A stretch of 64,000 nt of DNA. Source: Agapanthus africanus (Eukaryota; Streptophyta; Magnoliopsida; Asparagales; Amaryllidaceae). Positions within the stretch are counted from its first letter, which is position 1; each line of letters opens with the position of its first letter. The DNA is taken from assembly GCA_030015575.1 (NCBI GenBank), contig JASDDO010000001.1:325843595-325907594 (forward strand). Reading direction: 5' to 3'. Both the position numbers and the translations under genes were made by a program. Below, piece by piece: positions 12,600 through 25,130 of this stretch. The notes beneath the pieces were generated by a model. That model was not told the origin of the DNA, did no database searches, and worked only from the letters and a program-made list of their open reading frames with translations.

Positions 12600-14092
12600 C
12601 TCTTTTCTTTTCTTTTCTGTTTTCCTTCTCTCAACAATAATAACCCCAAAACAAAAGCCATGCACCCAAAAACATGTAGTAAAAATGCAACAAGTGAAAA
12701 AAGAAGATACGGTGCTTGTTTGCACAAAACAAGTTTAAAGCGCGATTAGCGAATTTTAATCGCGATTAGCACTAACTTAGCATATAATTAATCATAAAAA
12801 CTTTAAATTTGCATAATTTACATAAAACACCCTCTTTTAAATAATTTCTATAATTTTCCAAATTTTCCCCAAATTCATCGGTATTTAATTATATCGCCTT
12901 ATTAAAATATTCAATATTTTATTATTAAATTATAAAAATTCCCAAAAATAATATTCTATTTATTTGAAATGTTACACACAGGCAAAATGAAGTAGGAGCA
13001 CATATGTGATATGTACGGGACCGAAATTATTTCGAGTATGTGATACCTTATTCTATTCTCGCGATATTCGTATCGGCCTGTTATATGTGATATAGGCTGG
13101 TTATCGAATCAAGTGTTCATTCGATATGTAGATACATATGATATTACTCGGTTATATGTGATATAGATGGATTTTTAAATCAATTGTTGATTTGATAATT
13201 TAATGTATAATTATATATTCGATATACTTATTTACATTAACTAATATTATCTCACTTGTGCATTTCTTTTAATCACTATTGGGCACATAATATATATGTG
13301 ATATATATTATTGTGTCATGCTTGATTATACATGCAACATGGGTGTATGATACTTACACCATACTTTAGATAATATTAAGGTTTTAATTTATTTAAGTAA
13401 TTCAAAATTGAGTGGAATTTTGTCATGGTTAGAAGCTTGGGGATGCTTTGGATGACCATTGACTTAGTCCACCAATTTTGTTTTTCCTTAAATATTTATT
13501 AACCTAATCATTATCTATAACTATGGTTATGTCTCTATAAGGGTTATATGAGATATTTTCTCACCAATGGTAGCCATTCACACTCTCACAACATTATCTC
13601 TTCATCTTCATTTTCAACAAGAGAAAGCTCTCTAGGTTTTGGTGAGGAAAAGAAATAGAGTGATAAAAAGAATTTCAATGTGAGCAAAATTCCTACTTCA
13701 TCATCCTCTACTAGATTAGCCATTTAGTTTAGGGTGTTAGCTTCACTAATCCTTAATTAGTGAAGAGGTAGCTTGGGTTAGTGTCTTCTCGACAAAGATC
13801 ATCTTCGGCTTTGAAAACTTCAAGAAAGTTTGCATCTTTCACCTTGTGGAGCCTTTCAAGAGTTCGGAAGATCATTACTCGCAGCGGAGGGACCACTACT
13901 TGGAGCTATTGAAGTGAAGGACCGGTCTACAAAGGTTGTATTCTTTGTTCACATAGTTGTAAAGTTGTTTACACTTTGTATTGTCTAAATCTCTAGTTAA
14001 GATACTAGGGTTAGGGTTAAGTAGCACGGAAATTTTTTGAAAATGGCATGGACGATTCCTCCCGAAACCTTGTTGTCTTGCTAGGTAACCCT

Positions 14093-14169
14093 ACAGTCCC
14101 ACTCCCCAAGACCACCACAAGGTGGTCTTGGCAGTGGGGACCCGAAACTGCCCCACCTTAGGCAGTTTC
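14093..14169 (+). other. Two strong hairpins at the start of the G leader
   Basis: First hairpin: perfect 11-bp arms CCAAGACCACC and GGTGGTCTTGG with loop ACAA (14106-14131), extended by an outer stem. Second: 9-bp arms GAAACTGCC and GGCAGTTTC (14144-14152, 14161-14169). They occupy the same leader position as the GC palindromes of B, C and D. Confidence 0.75.
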
Positions 14170-14715
14170 CGGTTTGCCTCACCTTCTGGCCACCTCGTTG
14201 TGGCGTCGGGGGTAGGGTACCCCCTCTAGGCCCCCAAATCGAAGTTAATTTTGTGATCTAGCTCTCCACGAAGGTTCGCGCGCGTTTCATTTTGATTTGG
14301 ACTTCAGAATTAGCTTAAAACCATCATTTTTGAAACTTTAGCTTACTGGATTTTCATGTTTTGGAAAATTAGTTAAGTTTGCTAATTGCGTGCGGAATTC
14401 TAATGCCGCAGTTACTTTACATGCTTTGTTATGTGTATATGTGTTTCGAAATGTCGACTAATTTCTCTACGTCGATTATTCGGGGTTGCACATATCTGTT
14501 ATCTTTTATGCTGGTTTGTGTATATGAACTTGATGGATCGTCGTGGATGAGTTGCCGGGGATGTGAGATGTGGGTTTTCATTCTTTCATTCGATGTAAAA
14601 TTTGTAAAGTGATGTAATAATATTTTGCGGGGCACATCCGGGTTGAGCTTGTAGCCACCGTTGTATTATTTCTTTTACTGTTTTTGCTCCTATGTTAGAC
14701 CTAAGGTGGGATGCA

Positions 14716-14803
14716 CAAACTACCAGGTACTTTGAAGTGCCGAGTGGCCTACTCACTTTGTTGAGGGATGTTGCTTCACTTTGGGTATTTGGCGGGTAGT
14801 TTG
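14716..14803 (+). ncRNA. Conserved leader RNA stem, G copy
   Basis: Arms CAAACTACC (14716-14724) and GGTAGTTTG (14795-14803) pair perfectly over an 88-nt span. B, C and D have the same stem with compensatory base changes. This is a cis-acting structure of the element RNA, not a separate RNA gene. Confidence 0.7.
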
Positions 14804-15029
14804 CCTCACCCGTAGAGGTCTAGGGTGGGGTTTGGCTATTCATCACGACCGTGGAATCTGTCTTTCATTACAGGCTCAAATGAAACGTGGAATTCTTAGT
14901 ATATCCAATATGTTTATCTGCGATCTGGAATACCTATTATTGCGCCAGACGAATGGTTATTATATACATACTATATAATAGACGTTGCTTATGTTTTGCA
15001 TCTGCGCTAGCCAAGGCCCAGCTCTGTCA

Positions 15030-15047
15030 TTAGTTAAGTAACCTAAC
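15030..15047 (+). ncRNA. Invariant leader hairpin, G copy
   Basis: The 18-mer TTAGTTAAGTAACCTAAC is identical in G, B, C and D although their surroundings differ. It folds into a small hairpin through GTTA/TAAC with outer TTAG/CTAA pairs. Confidence 0.65.
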
Positions 15048-16399
15048 AGTGTTAGACGGGGCCCAGTGGCGAATGCGAATGACATAATTGGATGTGGTAT
15101 TTTCGACTTTTTCTGTGATAATAGGTGTAAATGATGGGACTACATTACATTAATGCAAAGCGAACAAAGCAAAGCTGAATCATTGGAACAATTTTAAAAC
15201 CACTCGTTTTTTCAAAACAACAAACTTTTAGAAAAGTAGAGCATAAACCACTCCTTTTAAAAGCTATCAGGTTCCATCAATTATATCATGTTCACTACGT
15301 TCACTGTTTCGCCAAAACCATTCGTAGCCCATCGTTATTTCATATGAATATTCAATAGTATTCAAGTTATGTTTGTTGGCCTTAGTCAAGGCATAGTGAT
15401 TGGTAGCTGCTGGGTATTCATGTGTTGCATAGATAGATGTGTTGGTTTGGGATAGTCGTACTACTTTGTCGGCATTAGTCAAGGGTATGTATGGGTGGGT
15501 TCAAATTAACCTGGACAATGACGGGTAGAACTTGACATGTGACTTATGATTTCTGGCCTTTGTTAAGGTCATAAGAGTATGGGGCAAAATTCCACATCGT
15601 GAGTTTCTAAGGAAATTAAACTTGTTAGTGTTGCATACTATTTGGAGTGTGATAATATTGGTAGGATTCCTTCATCATTATCATACAATGATATTTGTGT
15701 AACATTTCAGAAAAATATAAAATATTATTTTTGGAATTTAATTTTAAAATAATATATTTCGCGAAAACTACCGATTTGCGAATTTGGGGTTTTTGTAAAA
15801 TGGCATAAATGCATATCAATAATTTTGAAATAATTTGAAGATTTAAAATGATTTATTCATTCAAAATATAATTAATATGAAATGTGAGTTATAGGTTTTT
15901 GGTTTAATTTATGGGCTTAGCTATATTTTGAAATTCAAGTGGGTGTGCTAGCATTTTTTTGTGAGAGATGAGTCCTGTGTTTTCATTATTTGGGCATGGG
16001 CTAAAATTCGTAGGAAATAGTGTGCATGCACGTGTGGAGTGGGTGAGAAATTAAATTGGCATTGATGGCTTTTGTTGTGAGTGAGATATTTGTGTGTGTT
16101 GGTGTAGGATTTTTTTGGTGGATGTGTGTGTGGCTGCTTGTTTTGGTAGGGGAATGAATTTATTGTGTTGCTTTAAATTAATCCTTAACACCTCACCACT
16201 ACACCATTTCCCCAGAGAACCATTTCTACGGTTTTTGGCTGAGCCCCTAATTTCCACATTTTCCACAGAGAACAATTTGATTTGCTTTGGCCGAGCCCAT
16301 TTGTATTCTTCCTTCACTTGCAAATTCCTTGAGCTCACTCACTTCTTCACATTTCTACTTGGTAACTCCATTTTCTTCCATCCAAATCCTTAGGTGCCT

Positions 16400-16650
16400 G
16401 GAGACAAAATATTCACACACTATCTCTACTTCACTTTGGGTATCTAGGCTAGCATTCTGAATGCCCGAGTTGCTTCGGTTTAGAACCGGGAGCCCGTATA
16501 AAGAATCCTCGACGTGTGTCCTCTTCGACGAGCGTGACTGGAGAGCGAACTTCGTCGAAGCAGCCGCAACATGCTAAGGACTGAGATTGAAGACCGAAGG
16601 ACACGGATCGATCGATATAATTTCTTAAACCACTTTACAGTTTACTAGTA
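16400..16650 (+). repeat. LTR module shared with Copia elements A, B and C
   Basis: Within this Ty3 LTR a stretch of about 250 bp aligns with Copia LTR positions 5382-5645 and 41625-41885. Shared words in the same order include GGGAGCCCGT, TGAAGACCGAAGGA, CGGATCG and CCACTTTACAGTTT. The E LTR lacks it. Confidence 0.7.
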
Positions 16651-18626
16651 TAGGGTTATTGGTACGATTGGGGTTTTAGGCTTGGTGGTTTTCATGAGTA
16701 GCGACCCTAGTTAAGGTTTTGGCTATGTTTTTCGGTTTTGGGATTCTTGGTTTTGAGACTTGATATTGTATTTGGTCGTTGGACGTTTGTACGTCAACAA
16801 CGAGTGTTGTTTGGTTGTTTTGCATGCGTAGGCTATAGGTTCTAACCTATGAGCGCACCGCGTGCCGTATTTGGATTTCGGAACTTCATATTAATAGCTT
16901 TACGATTTAATATTGATTGTAGGTACATTCGCGTGGATTCCGAGACGGCAGAGCACATCGACTACGGCCAATCGAGGAGTTTAGCAGTTGAGTAGATTTA
17001 TATCTACAGGGAAAGTCGGGTGGATGGTGTATAGCACCCCCGCAAATTTGTTAATGGAGACCGAAATATATACATAGAATACAGTAGGAGAAACCTATTT
17101 TTGAAAACTATAGATATGGTTAAAAAGATAGTTAGAGGTGATATTAATGATTTAGTATATATATATCGAGATATGAGATGAATGTTATAGGGACATAACT
17201 CTTGGACATGATATGATAGAAATGATGTCTTGAATTGATATATATAAGGATATGAAAAGTTAATGTGAATCACAATATATAGATATGTAGTTGCACGAGA
17301 TTAAGTATGATATTTAGAGTAGCGTGACATGAGATTCATATGATAGAATACATATGTAAAATGACTTGATTTGAGAGATTGATACGATGAAAAGAGTATA
17401 CAATGAGATATGATGACTTAGTTGATATGTCGTTATATGGATGCGAGTCGATAAGAGATAGTTGATACCTTTCAGGTCCCCTGATACGAGATTGATACGG
17501 ATGTGACCTGAGAGATAGGTATATATATGGATAATGATGTGCATAATGAGTGATATGCCGTACACGACTTAGATCCGTACCCTCGTTGTTGTATAGGTTG
17601 AGTGAATCTCTAACTGTTTAATGCCGCCGTACGATGGATTTCCATACGCGATGAGTTTTACCTGTTGATTGATCCATACCCTTGATTAGAGGATGCCGTA
17701 TGATAGATTATACCGTACGTGGTGTTGTGAGGCTGGATGCCGATTGATAGTTTCACCGACTCGGATATATTGAAGAAACGTATACCTGATAGCATTTCGC
17801 GTACGATGTACCTTATGCTACGTTTATAATATTCTCACTGCATTATATATGTATCTGTGCTAGTACTTCTACACCATTATCGATGATGCGTATGTTACAC
17901 TTACACATATTGTCGGCTCACACACTTTCATTATCGATAATTGCTATATCACTACACAGTAGAATTGCTATATCATGTCATGATATACTTGCTATACTCA
18001 CATCACTATGCTATGTTGCATGATGTACTTGCTATGTTCATATCACTGTTCTACGTTGCTTGAGATATACGGATATGCTTACATTCTGTTATATGTTGCA
18101 TACCTACATGCTTACACATATACCCTACTATAGCTGCATCTTCACTTTATATGATGTTGCGTTAGATTTTGGATAATTGTGAACCACATGATATATTTTA
18201 AAACTGGAATCATTTAAAAGATCGGTTTTCCCTTAATATGCTCATATCGCTGTTTTATGTTGCATACATCAGTTTTTCATGGATTTACGCATTGAGATAT
18301 GGATTTCATGTGATTTATGGATTTGAGAACTGTGGGGGTATTTCAAGAAATTATGTATTTTTTGAAAACCCAGTTTCTCTTGATATGATATTTTAGTGCG
18401 TCCACCATTGGTTTTCTCGGTTCTGAGACTTATGTTAGATACCCGATTCGAGGAGCGGATAGGCACCGTCTATGGGTACATGGTGGACCATGTATGGTTC
18501 CCCGGGGCAAGAGATGATTTTTGTGATATAGACGATGACCCTGGAAGGCGGGCTAGTACCTACCGGTGATAGTATTTGGACTCGGCGGTTATCCGGAGGA
18601 TACCGACCGGAGTCGTGAGATGATAC

Positions 18627-18725
18627 GGGCTGATCCGGACTGATGGAGCCCGTGGGCCGATCCGGACTGACGGAGCCCGAGATATCGATGAGGGCCGATC
18701 CGGACTGACGGAGCCCGAGATATGA
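18627..18725 (+). repeat. Three-copy short tandem repeat in the F LTR
   Basis: Units begin at 18627, 18654 and 18692, each with GGGCYGATCCGGACTGA and GGAGCCCG. E and H have a single copy at the matching place. Confidence 0.8.
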
Positions 18726-19736
18726 GGATTTACGTGTCGATGCTGGACACGGGTTTCATGATGTTTCGAGTGTCGGTGTTGGACTCTCAGGTTCCATGAC
18801 TTTGATGTGTCGCGAGGGACACACATTGATTTTATATCCTCATACTATCATGCATATGCTTTTACGATATTTACATGCATGATATTGTTGTGTCATTGGT
18901 TGACACGTGGACGAGATCCACATGCTTTCTGGCATTGATTATATCGTTGGATGAGATCCACTTGCTGATAGGCATAGATTATGTTGTTGGCAAACATGCA
19001 GATAGGGTCAGCCTAGATATCATAGTGTTACCTTTATGATATAGTTGACCTAGGAATCATTGTGTATTTCGATTTCTACCTGATGATGCTTTCTACTCAC
19101 GAGTTGGTAACTCACCCCCGTTGTGCAACAGTTCTTGCAGGTTGACCGCATGGATCAGTAGCGGCATCGCTTGCACACAGCTTGCTTTCGGGTGATTTGC
19201 TTTGGTGGGTGGTACATGTGGATCGTGCCTCTCTTGTATTATTATTCTTATTGTATCTAGTCAACTCCATCAAATCGAAAACTAGAGTTTGTATATGTGG
19301 AAAGATTTAGCAAGACTTCTAGTTGCGAGACTTGAGCGATGGGTTATATGTTCGCTTGGTGGGTTTGGTGTCTTGCTTTACTTTTCCTTGTGTTGATCTT
19401 CACCGTTGGGCGTCGTACATATTTATTCTTGTGATGGTTGTTTCCGTCGTTGGGCGTGATTTTCTCCCGTTTGGGGATGCTTTATTTACTTTCTATGTTG
19501 TACCCGTTTCGGGGCTAGTTTTTACAAAGGAGGTGCTGCCGAAATTTTTGTGAAAGTAAATTTAAGTTTAAAGATTTTTACTTGAGATTCCCGATGGTTT
19601 TTAACATTGTTTCTTCACATTTCATTTTGGAGGTTTAGATTTGCTGGGCTTCGGCTTACTTAAGTTACATTACGCCTGTAGACGTTGCCTGATTTAAGTG
19701 CCGGTCACGAGCTAACATTTCGGGTTATGACAAAAT

Positions 19737-19749
19737 TGGTATCAGAGCT
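19737..19749 (+). other. Primer binding site of F
   Basis: TGGTATCAGAGCT, complement of initiator tRNA-Met, four bases after the LTR end. Confidence 0.9.
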
Positions 19750-21559
19750 CTAGGTTTAACCTTGGTTCGAGTTTAAGTTTGACTATGTGGAGTCTGGGGC
19801 GTAAAATATTTCGGTAGCTAGGCTTGACCTTACGGAACTTAGACTTGAACAAGGGGGTATTGAACCCGAACATTCGTTTCTTAGGCAGACCCTCATTGAT
19901 GGAGTAGGTAGCTTGAGTAGAGTGACGTACCGTACGCATGTTCCGTGGCATATTTACGATACGATACTCCACTTAAGAAACCTTAGGATGTACATATGTT
20001 GAGATCGATGATTCTCTCCATCCCCATGATTATACATCCATTTGAGATCATTGATTCTATTTGTTTCCATGATCATACACTCACTGACTCAGTTCCTCCT
20101 TATGATCATGTATCCATTCTGGATCTGTTGATTCATTTCATCCCTTGGATCTATTTTCGTCGATACTTGATTGAGGTTCTTGTCACCATGGTATGAGCGT
20201 AGTTTGAGCTGCTGCTGGTGATGCAGTCCGGGCGAGCTCATCGTGGACGAGGACTGACCATCATGTTTTCTAGTGACATGGAAACGTATCGATTTTGTTG
20301 TTGTGTTGTGACCTCTCGTTTGAGACGAGTGCTCGGTTTTGTACCGGATGATCGGGCCATGGTTAAAGACTGCCTGTTGTGAGAGGACTGTTGATGTACA
20401 GCATACCTCAGATATTATGATGTCATCAACTGTGCAGACGGATGATCTAACTGTTTCTGAGAATGATGAGATGTCGCTTCTAGAGCTTACAAGATGAGAT
20501 CGCTGGAGCTTCCAGGCAGAGATGCGACAGGTGATAGCTAGTTTATTTTGAGTTGAGAGACGAAGTGATTCGTCAGATATGATGCGCCGATACAGGCCCA
20601 GTCGAGTTGAAGATTTCCAGTGTGGAGGATCTTACTCAGATCTAGAGAAGATGGATCTAGAGATGACGTTGTTCGTTGGATGCTCCGAAGATCAGTAAAG
20701 TGGACCAGCTTCAGATAAAGGACCTCACCTAGATGCGTTGTGAGTTGATCGAGAACGGACGAGTATTGAGTATTCGTCCAATGATTGGAACGAGTTCCCG
20801 AGGACGTATTCGGCTAGATATCTTCTAGAGAGTGATGAAGATACCGAGTTCGCAATTTCGAGTCCGTGTGAGAGATTCCGGATTGACTGTAGTCGAGAAC
20901 ATTTGCAATACGCATATAGCATGATGTGACGTCGAAATGGGCGATAATAAAGATGAGTGGAACAAGAGGTCCGTGCGAGATGCTGACGAGCTGTTGTTAC
21001 TCCCCATTAAGATTAGAGATCTGATATGAATACAGAGGCGCTGGGATACAGCCAGTTTCCGAGGAAATGCTGTGCTTGGAATGCAGATGTCTAGAAAACG
21101 AGAAGAGATTTTGCAAGAGTACCAGCCTCCGTATAATTCGGCATATGCAAGATCGGAAGAGACCTTGAGCAGGTTCCTTCCAGGACACTGTTGCGATGAG
21201 ATTGCACCGAGGATCAGTTGTGTCACATGTATTCAGAGGGCCAGAAGCCGACGCCAGCGACGTGGTGCTTTTTGAGTGATCATACTAATTGGCCGAAAGA
21301 TGACCTGAGGAGTGCCAGAGCGGAATCATTTCCGTTAGCATACCTGACCGGGCAGATGAGTCGATGGATTGCGAGATTGGTAATCCACAGAGAAATGAGG
21401 ACCGAGAGACAGAGGATGCCAGACCGTGAGCAGGAGGCATGTAGAGGTTCTTGCTCTTCCAGTTTTAGGCACACCGACATTTTTCGACATTGTAGGAGGT
21501 GTACCTCAATGTCGTTTGTGATCCGAGTATCATGCTTATATCGCTTGGATTTGAGTTTC
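19750..21559 (+). other. Non-coding interior of F
   Basis: Related, reversed, to 6000-8340 of E. Frames up to 137 codons on both strands overlap one another and do not agree between E and F, so I call no gene. A decayed gag relic is possible: near 20220 a stretch would encode a basic RGR-type start, as in Tekay gag. Confidence 0.5.
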
Positions 21560-22740
21560 ATGATATGGTTTTCTTGCACCTTAGCTGCGCCTACTGGGTA
21601 TTCACATTTCGTGCACAGTTATTGCACTTGATATACGTTTTACACACCGTTGTGTTGGTCTATGATTTGTGCACATTTATTGCACTTGATATCGGTTTTG
21701 TGCCTTGGCTGCACGTGGTTACGATTTCATGGATTTCGTACGGTTGATTTGATTTTGTCCATGTGGTACGCACTCGATTAGAATGTTTTTGCACTCGGTA
21801 TAGCTCACATATGCTTGCAGTGTATTGATACGTGTTTTGTGCACGCAGTTGCATACCTTTATGAGTTTTATACACCTTGGTACACTCAGTGTAGTTTTCA
21901 TACGCATTTGAGTTATCGAGGAATTTCCGTGCAGTTGTGCACATGATTTGATATTTCGTACACGTGATGCACATGATTTGTATTTCGTGCACCGGATGCA
22001 CATGATTTGATATTTCATGCACTCGATACACCGGATTTGATATTTCGTGCACTGAATGCACAGGATTTGTATTTCGTGCACTGAATGCACCCGGTTTGTA
22101 TTTTGTGCATTTGTTGCACCAGGTGGGTATTTCGTGCATTGGTTGCACTAGGTTTATACTTCATGCATTGGTTACAACCGATTTATGTTCTTCAACATTT
22201 GTTTTACAAGATTTATACTTTTATGCACGTGTGTACTTGATGTTCGTTTTCGTGCAAGTTACTGCACTAGACGCTTTTTACGAACCCGACGCACTTGGGT
22301 TGGATTTTTTTCGCATATTAGGCACTTGGATTTGGATTTTAGTGCGCTTCGGATGCGCTTGAGTGAGATTTTACTCGTGCATGTTGGATGCCCTTTAGAT
22401 TTATTCCGTGCATATTAGATGCGATTTTATTCGTGCATGTGGGATGCAGTTGATTTCGATTTCATTCGTGCATGACGGATGCACTTGATTTGGACTTTCC
22501 CACACGTTGGGTGCGTGATATGATTTTGTGAACTCCTGATGCACTCGATTGGCGTTTTCGTTCGTGCATGTTAGTTGCACTGGATCGAGATTTTCATGCA
22601 CTAGTTGTTGTTGTCGTGCACACCAGTTGCATTGGACATATGCTTTCGTGCACACCCGTTGCACTTAGTTTTACTTTTGTGCAAATTGTGGCACCTGTAT
22701 TTGGATTTGATTTCCGTTCGTACTAGACGCACGTGATTGT
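21560..22740 (+). repeat. Degenerate array of about 31-bp units with GTGCA...TGCAC
   Basis: About 35 decayed units, each with a 'tttcgtgca' word and a 'tgcac' partner a few bases later, so most units hold a small inverted repeat. The clearest run is 21950-22170. On the - strand it gives a repetitive open frame with recurring HEI and VH words. Related words occur in E at 5748-5990. Confidence 0.8.
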
Positions 22741-23417
22741 TGGATACGCTTTTGAGTCTAATTTTGCTCTTGAGCCCTTTGTTTTCATTATAGGTACTAT
22801 ATTATGTAGTAGCCGAACAGGACTGATCCGGAGACAGTGCCTGAGTACTTTGAATGCATAAAAATTTTACCAATAGGTTTTCATAAAGGAGCTATAGTCT
22901 CGCTATTTCTTACGTGTCCACGAGCGACACGAACGTTTATAAAAGAAAACCTTTTGGGATATTTCCAAAAGGGCAGAACGTTTATTTTAGCAAAACATAT
23001 ATGAGCGTATACTTATTACTTTACGAATGAGCGTCCGTCACTTGTGCTGTATGTTACGCATCACACGGAAATTCAGAAAAGATTTTTCATATGTTTTATT
23101 CAGTTTTAAAAGATTTTTTCCAAGAATGTGTACTATACCCTTATTATAGTATTTGAATAGTGCATATTGGATTTCAGTAGTGGATTTCGAGATCTGAATC
23201 TCCTTTGTAACTTCGATAATTTTGCGTGCAAATCTGATGATTTGTGTGACGCTCGACGGAGTTCGATTTTGATTTTCGTACTCGTTTTCAGGCGCACATG
23301 ATGCGCTGTTGTATTTCAGTATCTTCCGTGATTTTGGAGCCCCATTGATTTGAGCTAATTATTGAAATGTTTTAGAACTTCGGGGTTTAAATTTAAATTC
23401 GAGGACCGAATTTATTT
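22741..23417 (+). other. 3' untranslated stretch of F
   Basis: Between the array and the purine tract. I see no gene and no clear repeat here. Confidence 0.5.
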
Positions 23418-23430
23418 AAGGGGGAAAGAT
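23418..23430 (+). other. Polypurine tract of F
   Basis: AAGGGGGAAAGAT directly before the TGTAAAATT start of the 3' LTR. Confidence 0.85.
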
Positions 23431-23954
23431 TGTAAAATTTAAGAAAAATATAAAATATTATTTTTGGAATTTAATATTAAAATAATATATATTGCGAAAA
23501 CTACCGATTTGCGAATTTGGGGTTTTGGTAAAATAGTATAAATGAATATCAATAATTTTGAAATAATTTGGAGATTTAAAATGATTTATTCATTCAAAAT
23601 ATAAATAATGTGAAATGTGAGTTATAGGTTTTTGGTTTAATTTATGGGCTTGGCTATATTTCGAAATTCAAGTGGGTATGCTGGCATTTTTTTTGTGAGA
23701 GATGAGTAATGTGTTTTCAATATTTGGGCATGGACTAAAATTCGTGGGTAAGAAATTAAATTGGCATTGATGGCTTTTGTTGTGAGTGAGATATTTGTAA
23801 GAGTTGGTGTAGGATTTTTTTGGTGGATGTTTCTGTTTGTTGTGAGTGAGATATTTGTGAGAGTTGGTGTAGGATTTTTTTGGTGGATGTGTGTGTGGCT
23901 GCATGTTTTTGTGGGGGAATGAATTTATTGTGTTGCTTTAAATTAATCCTTAAC
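23431..23954 (+). repeat. Partial 3' LTR of F
   Basis: Matches 15698-16195 of the 5' LTR and is cut where H begins. A 60-bp unit (GTTGTGAGTGAGATATTTG...) is present twice in tandem at 23777-23896 and once in the 5' LTR. Confidence 0.85.
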
Positions 23955-25130
23955 AGTCATGACCCGAAAAGTACGGAACATGACCGGCACTTAAACTACG
24001 AAACGTCTCGAGGCGTACGTAATCTGAGTAAACCAAAACCTAGAAATCCAAACCAAGTAAAGAAGTAGAGTGAAGGAAAACCAATTTTTTTAAGCAAGAA
24101 GTTTAACAACATAAGCCGAAGTATGCATTTTTAAAATTTCAAGTCTTTTCAAAAAAAATTCGGCAAGGTTTCCTTTGTAAAAACTAACCCCAAACGGGTA
24201 CAAACCTGATAAAGCATATATAAGGAATAAAGGCATCACCAAGCGGGAGCTAGCTCTTCGTCAATCGACGGGCAAAACCTCACAATGCAATATAGTATAC
24301 AGCGCCGAAAGGCGAGGATCAAAACTCATGATAAAATCCAACATCAACATGAGAACCCATAATAATACAACGCATGACTCTAAGGTCGAAAGAATATACA
24401 CTGGTCTTCTATCTCTATCAAATAATACAAGTCTGGTTGATGGAGTTTTACTAGATACAACAGAACTAACAATTATACAATGGTGGTCCTGATGCAAAAG
24501 AAGCCACCTACCAAGGCAAAGCACCCCGAATGAAATGATGTGCCAGCAAGCTACCACGGAAACCTGTACCTCTAACCTGTAAGAAAATTTTGGCACAACG
24601 GGGGTGAGACTCATGAGTAGAAAACATCTACGAGTAGAAATCGCATGCATGACGCTATCCTAGGTCAAATCAAGTAATATCCTCAAATAATATCCTGATC
24701 CATCTACATATAAGTGCAATATTACGTGATGTGTCAGTGCCTCAGATAGCTACATATCAGATATATGATGTATGAATGCATGACGAATAAACAGAATACA
24801 TCATGAATGAACAATTATTTTCTTTAATTAATGAGATTTCTATATGTATCAATTAGGTATCACTAATGAAATCAACAGAGAAATCAGTGTCAAGCATCGA
24901 TAAAAAACAGAAATCTTAGTATCTCAATATCATATCTCAATATCTCTGTATCTCAAATCTCAATATCTCAATTCCTCGGGCTTCGTCAGTCCGGATCAGC
25001 CCATATCATCAATCACACGACCACGAACGGTATCCTCCGGATATCCGCCGTGCCAGGTAAAATCACCGGTAGGCAGTCTGCCCCTGCCAGGCTCATCATC
25101 CTCCATGACATCACTCTCGCCCCGGGTACC
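23955..25130 (-). mobile_element. Element H: LTR piece of the E/F Ty3 family
   Basis: The first bases (TCATGACCCG at 23957) match the LTR end of E (8363 on) and the sequence follows the E LTR to about 9660, including the 'gggagctagctcttcgtcaa' word. It is inserted in the F 3' LTR and cut at 25130 by the LTR of I. No coding part is visible; the rest lies outside the window. Confidence 0.75.

Larger units (their letters stand above)
5748..12976 (-). mobile_element. Element E: Ty3/Gypsy, probable Tekay/Del chromovirus type, partial
   Basis: On the - strand the order is 5' LTR (12976 down to 8363), primer site (8358-8347), then interior to 5748, where element A cuts it. LTR ends TGTAACA...TGACA and the tRNA-Met primer match fit the Tekay/Del group. 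The interior matches the F interior in opposite orientation. No gag or pol frame survives, so the copy is broken or was non-coding when it moved. The rest of E lies left of A, outside the window. Confidence 0.8.
8363..12976 (-). repeat. 5' LTR of E (about 4.6 kb)
   Basis: Bounded by TGTCACA at the left and ..TTACA at the right (TG...CA on the - strand). It aligns in pieces with the F LTR (15698-19732) and with H (23955-25130), for example around 9530-9790 against 18400-18650. At 4.6 kb it is very long. Part of the excess over F is the 59-bp array at 10085-10499. The U3 end and the 12276-12566 segment differ from F. Confidence 0.8.
12977..15697 (+). mobile_element. Element G: old Ty1/Copia fragment (LTR 3' half and leader)
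   Basis: The part 12977-14020 resembles the 3' half of the D LTR (the 'gtgatataggc' and 'gaatcaagtgtt' boxes, then the 'ctacaaaggttgta' box). The part 14040-15697 matches the D and B leaders in order: 'ggggcac..ccgggttgag' at 14631, the stem at 14716-14803, the invariant hairpin at 15030, and 'caaggcatagtg' near 15390. No primer site is readable. Its left end is lost at the E LTR and its right end at F. No coding part lies in the window; it is broken and probably the oldest layer. Confidence 0.75.
15698..19732 (+). repeat. 5' LTR of F (about 4.0 kb)
   Basis: Starts TGTAACATTTCAG and ends GGGTTATGACA, directly followed by AAAT and the primer site. The first 500 bp match 23431-23954. The 3' half matches the E LTR reversed and H. 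Confidence 0.85.
15698..23954 (+). mobile_element. Element F: Ty3/Gypsy, probable Tekay/Del type, large LTRs and short non-coding interior
   Basis: Order: 5' LTR 15698-19732, primer site 19737-19749, interior to 23417, purine tract 23418-23430, partial 3' LTR 23431-23954 cut by H. It lies in the leader of G. The interior is only 3.7 kb and shows no gag-pol frame, so the copy is either much decayed or a LARD-like non-autonomous derivative; E has the same interior. Broken; the number of breaks cannot be counted without a coding reference. Confidence 0.8.

Noticed and set aside
14003-14022. Telomere-like GGGTTAGGGTTA
   Set aside because: Only two units and of the wrong type for the usual plant TTTAGGG repeat.
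21660-22148. 162-codon - strand frame with repeated HEI/VH words
   Set aside because: It is the reading of the 31-bp DNA array; similar frames appear on several frames and the units differ at random codon positions.
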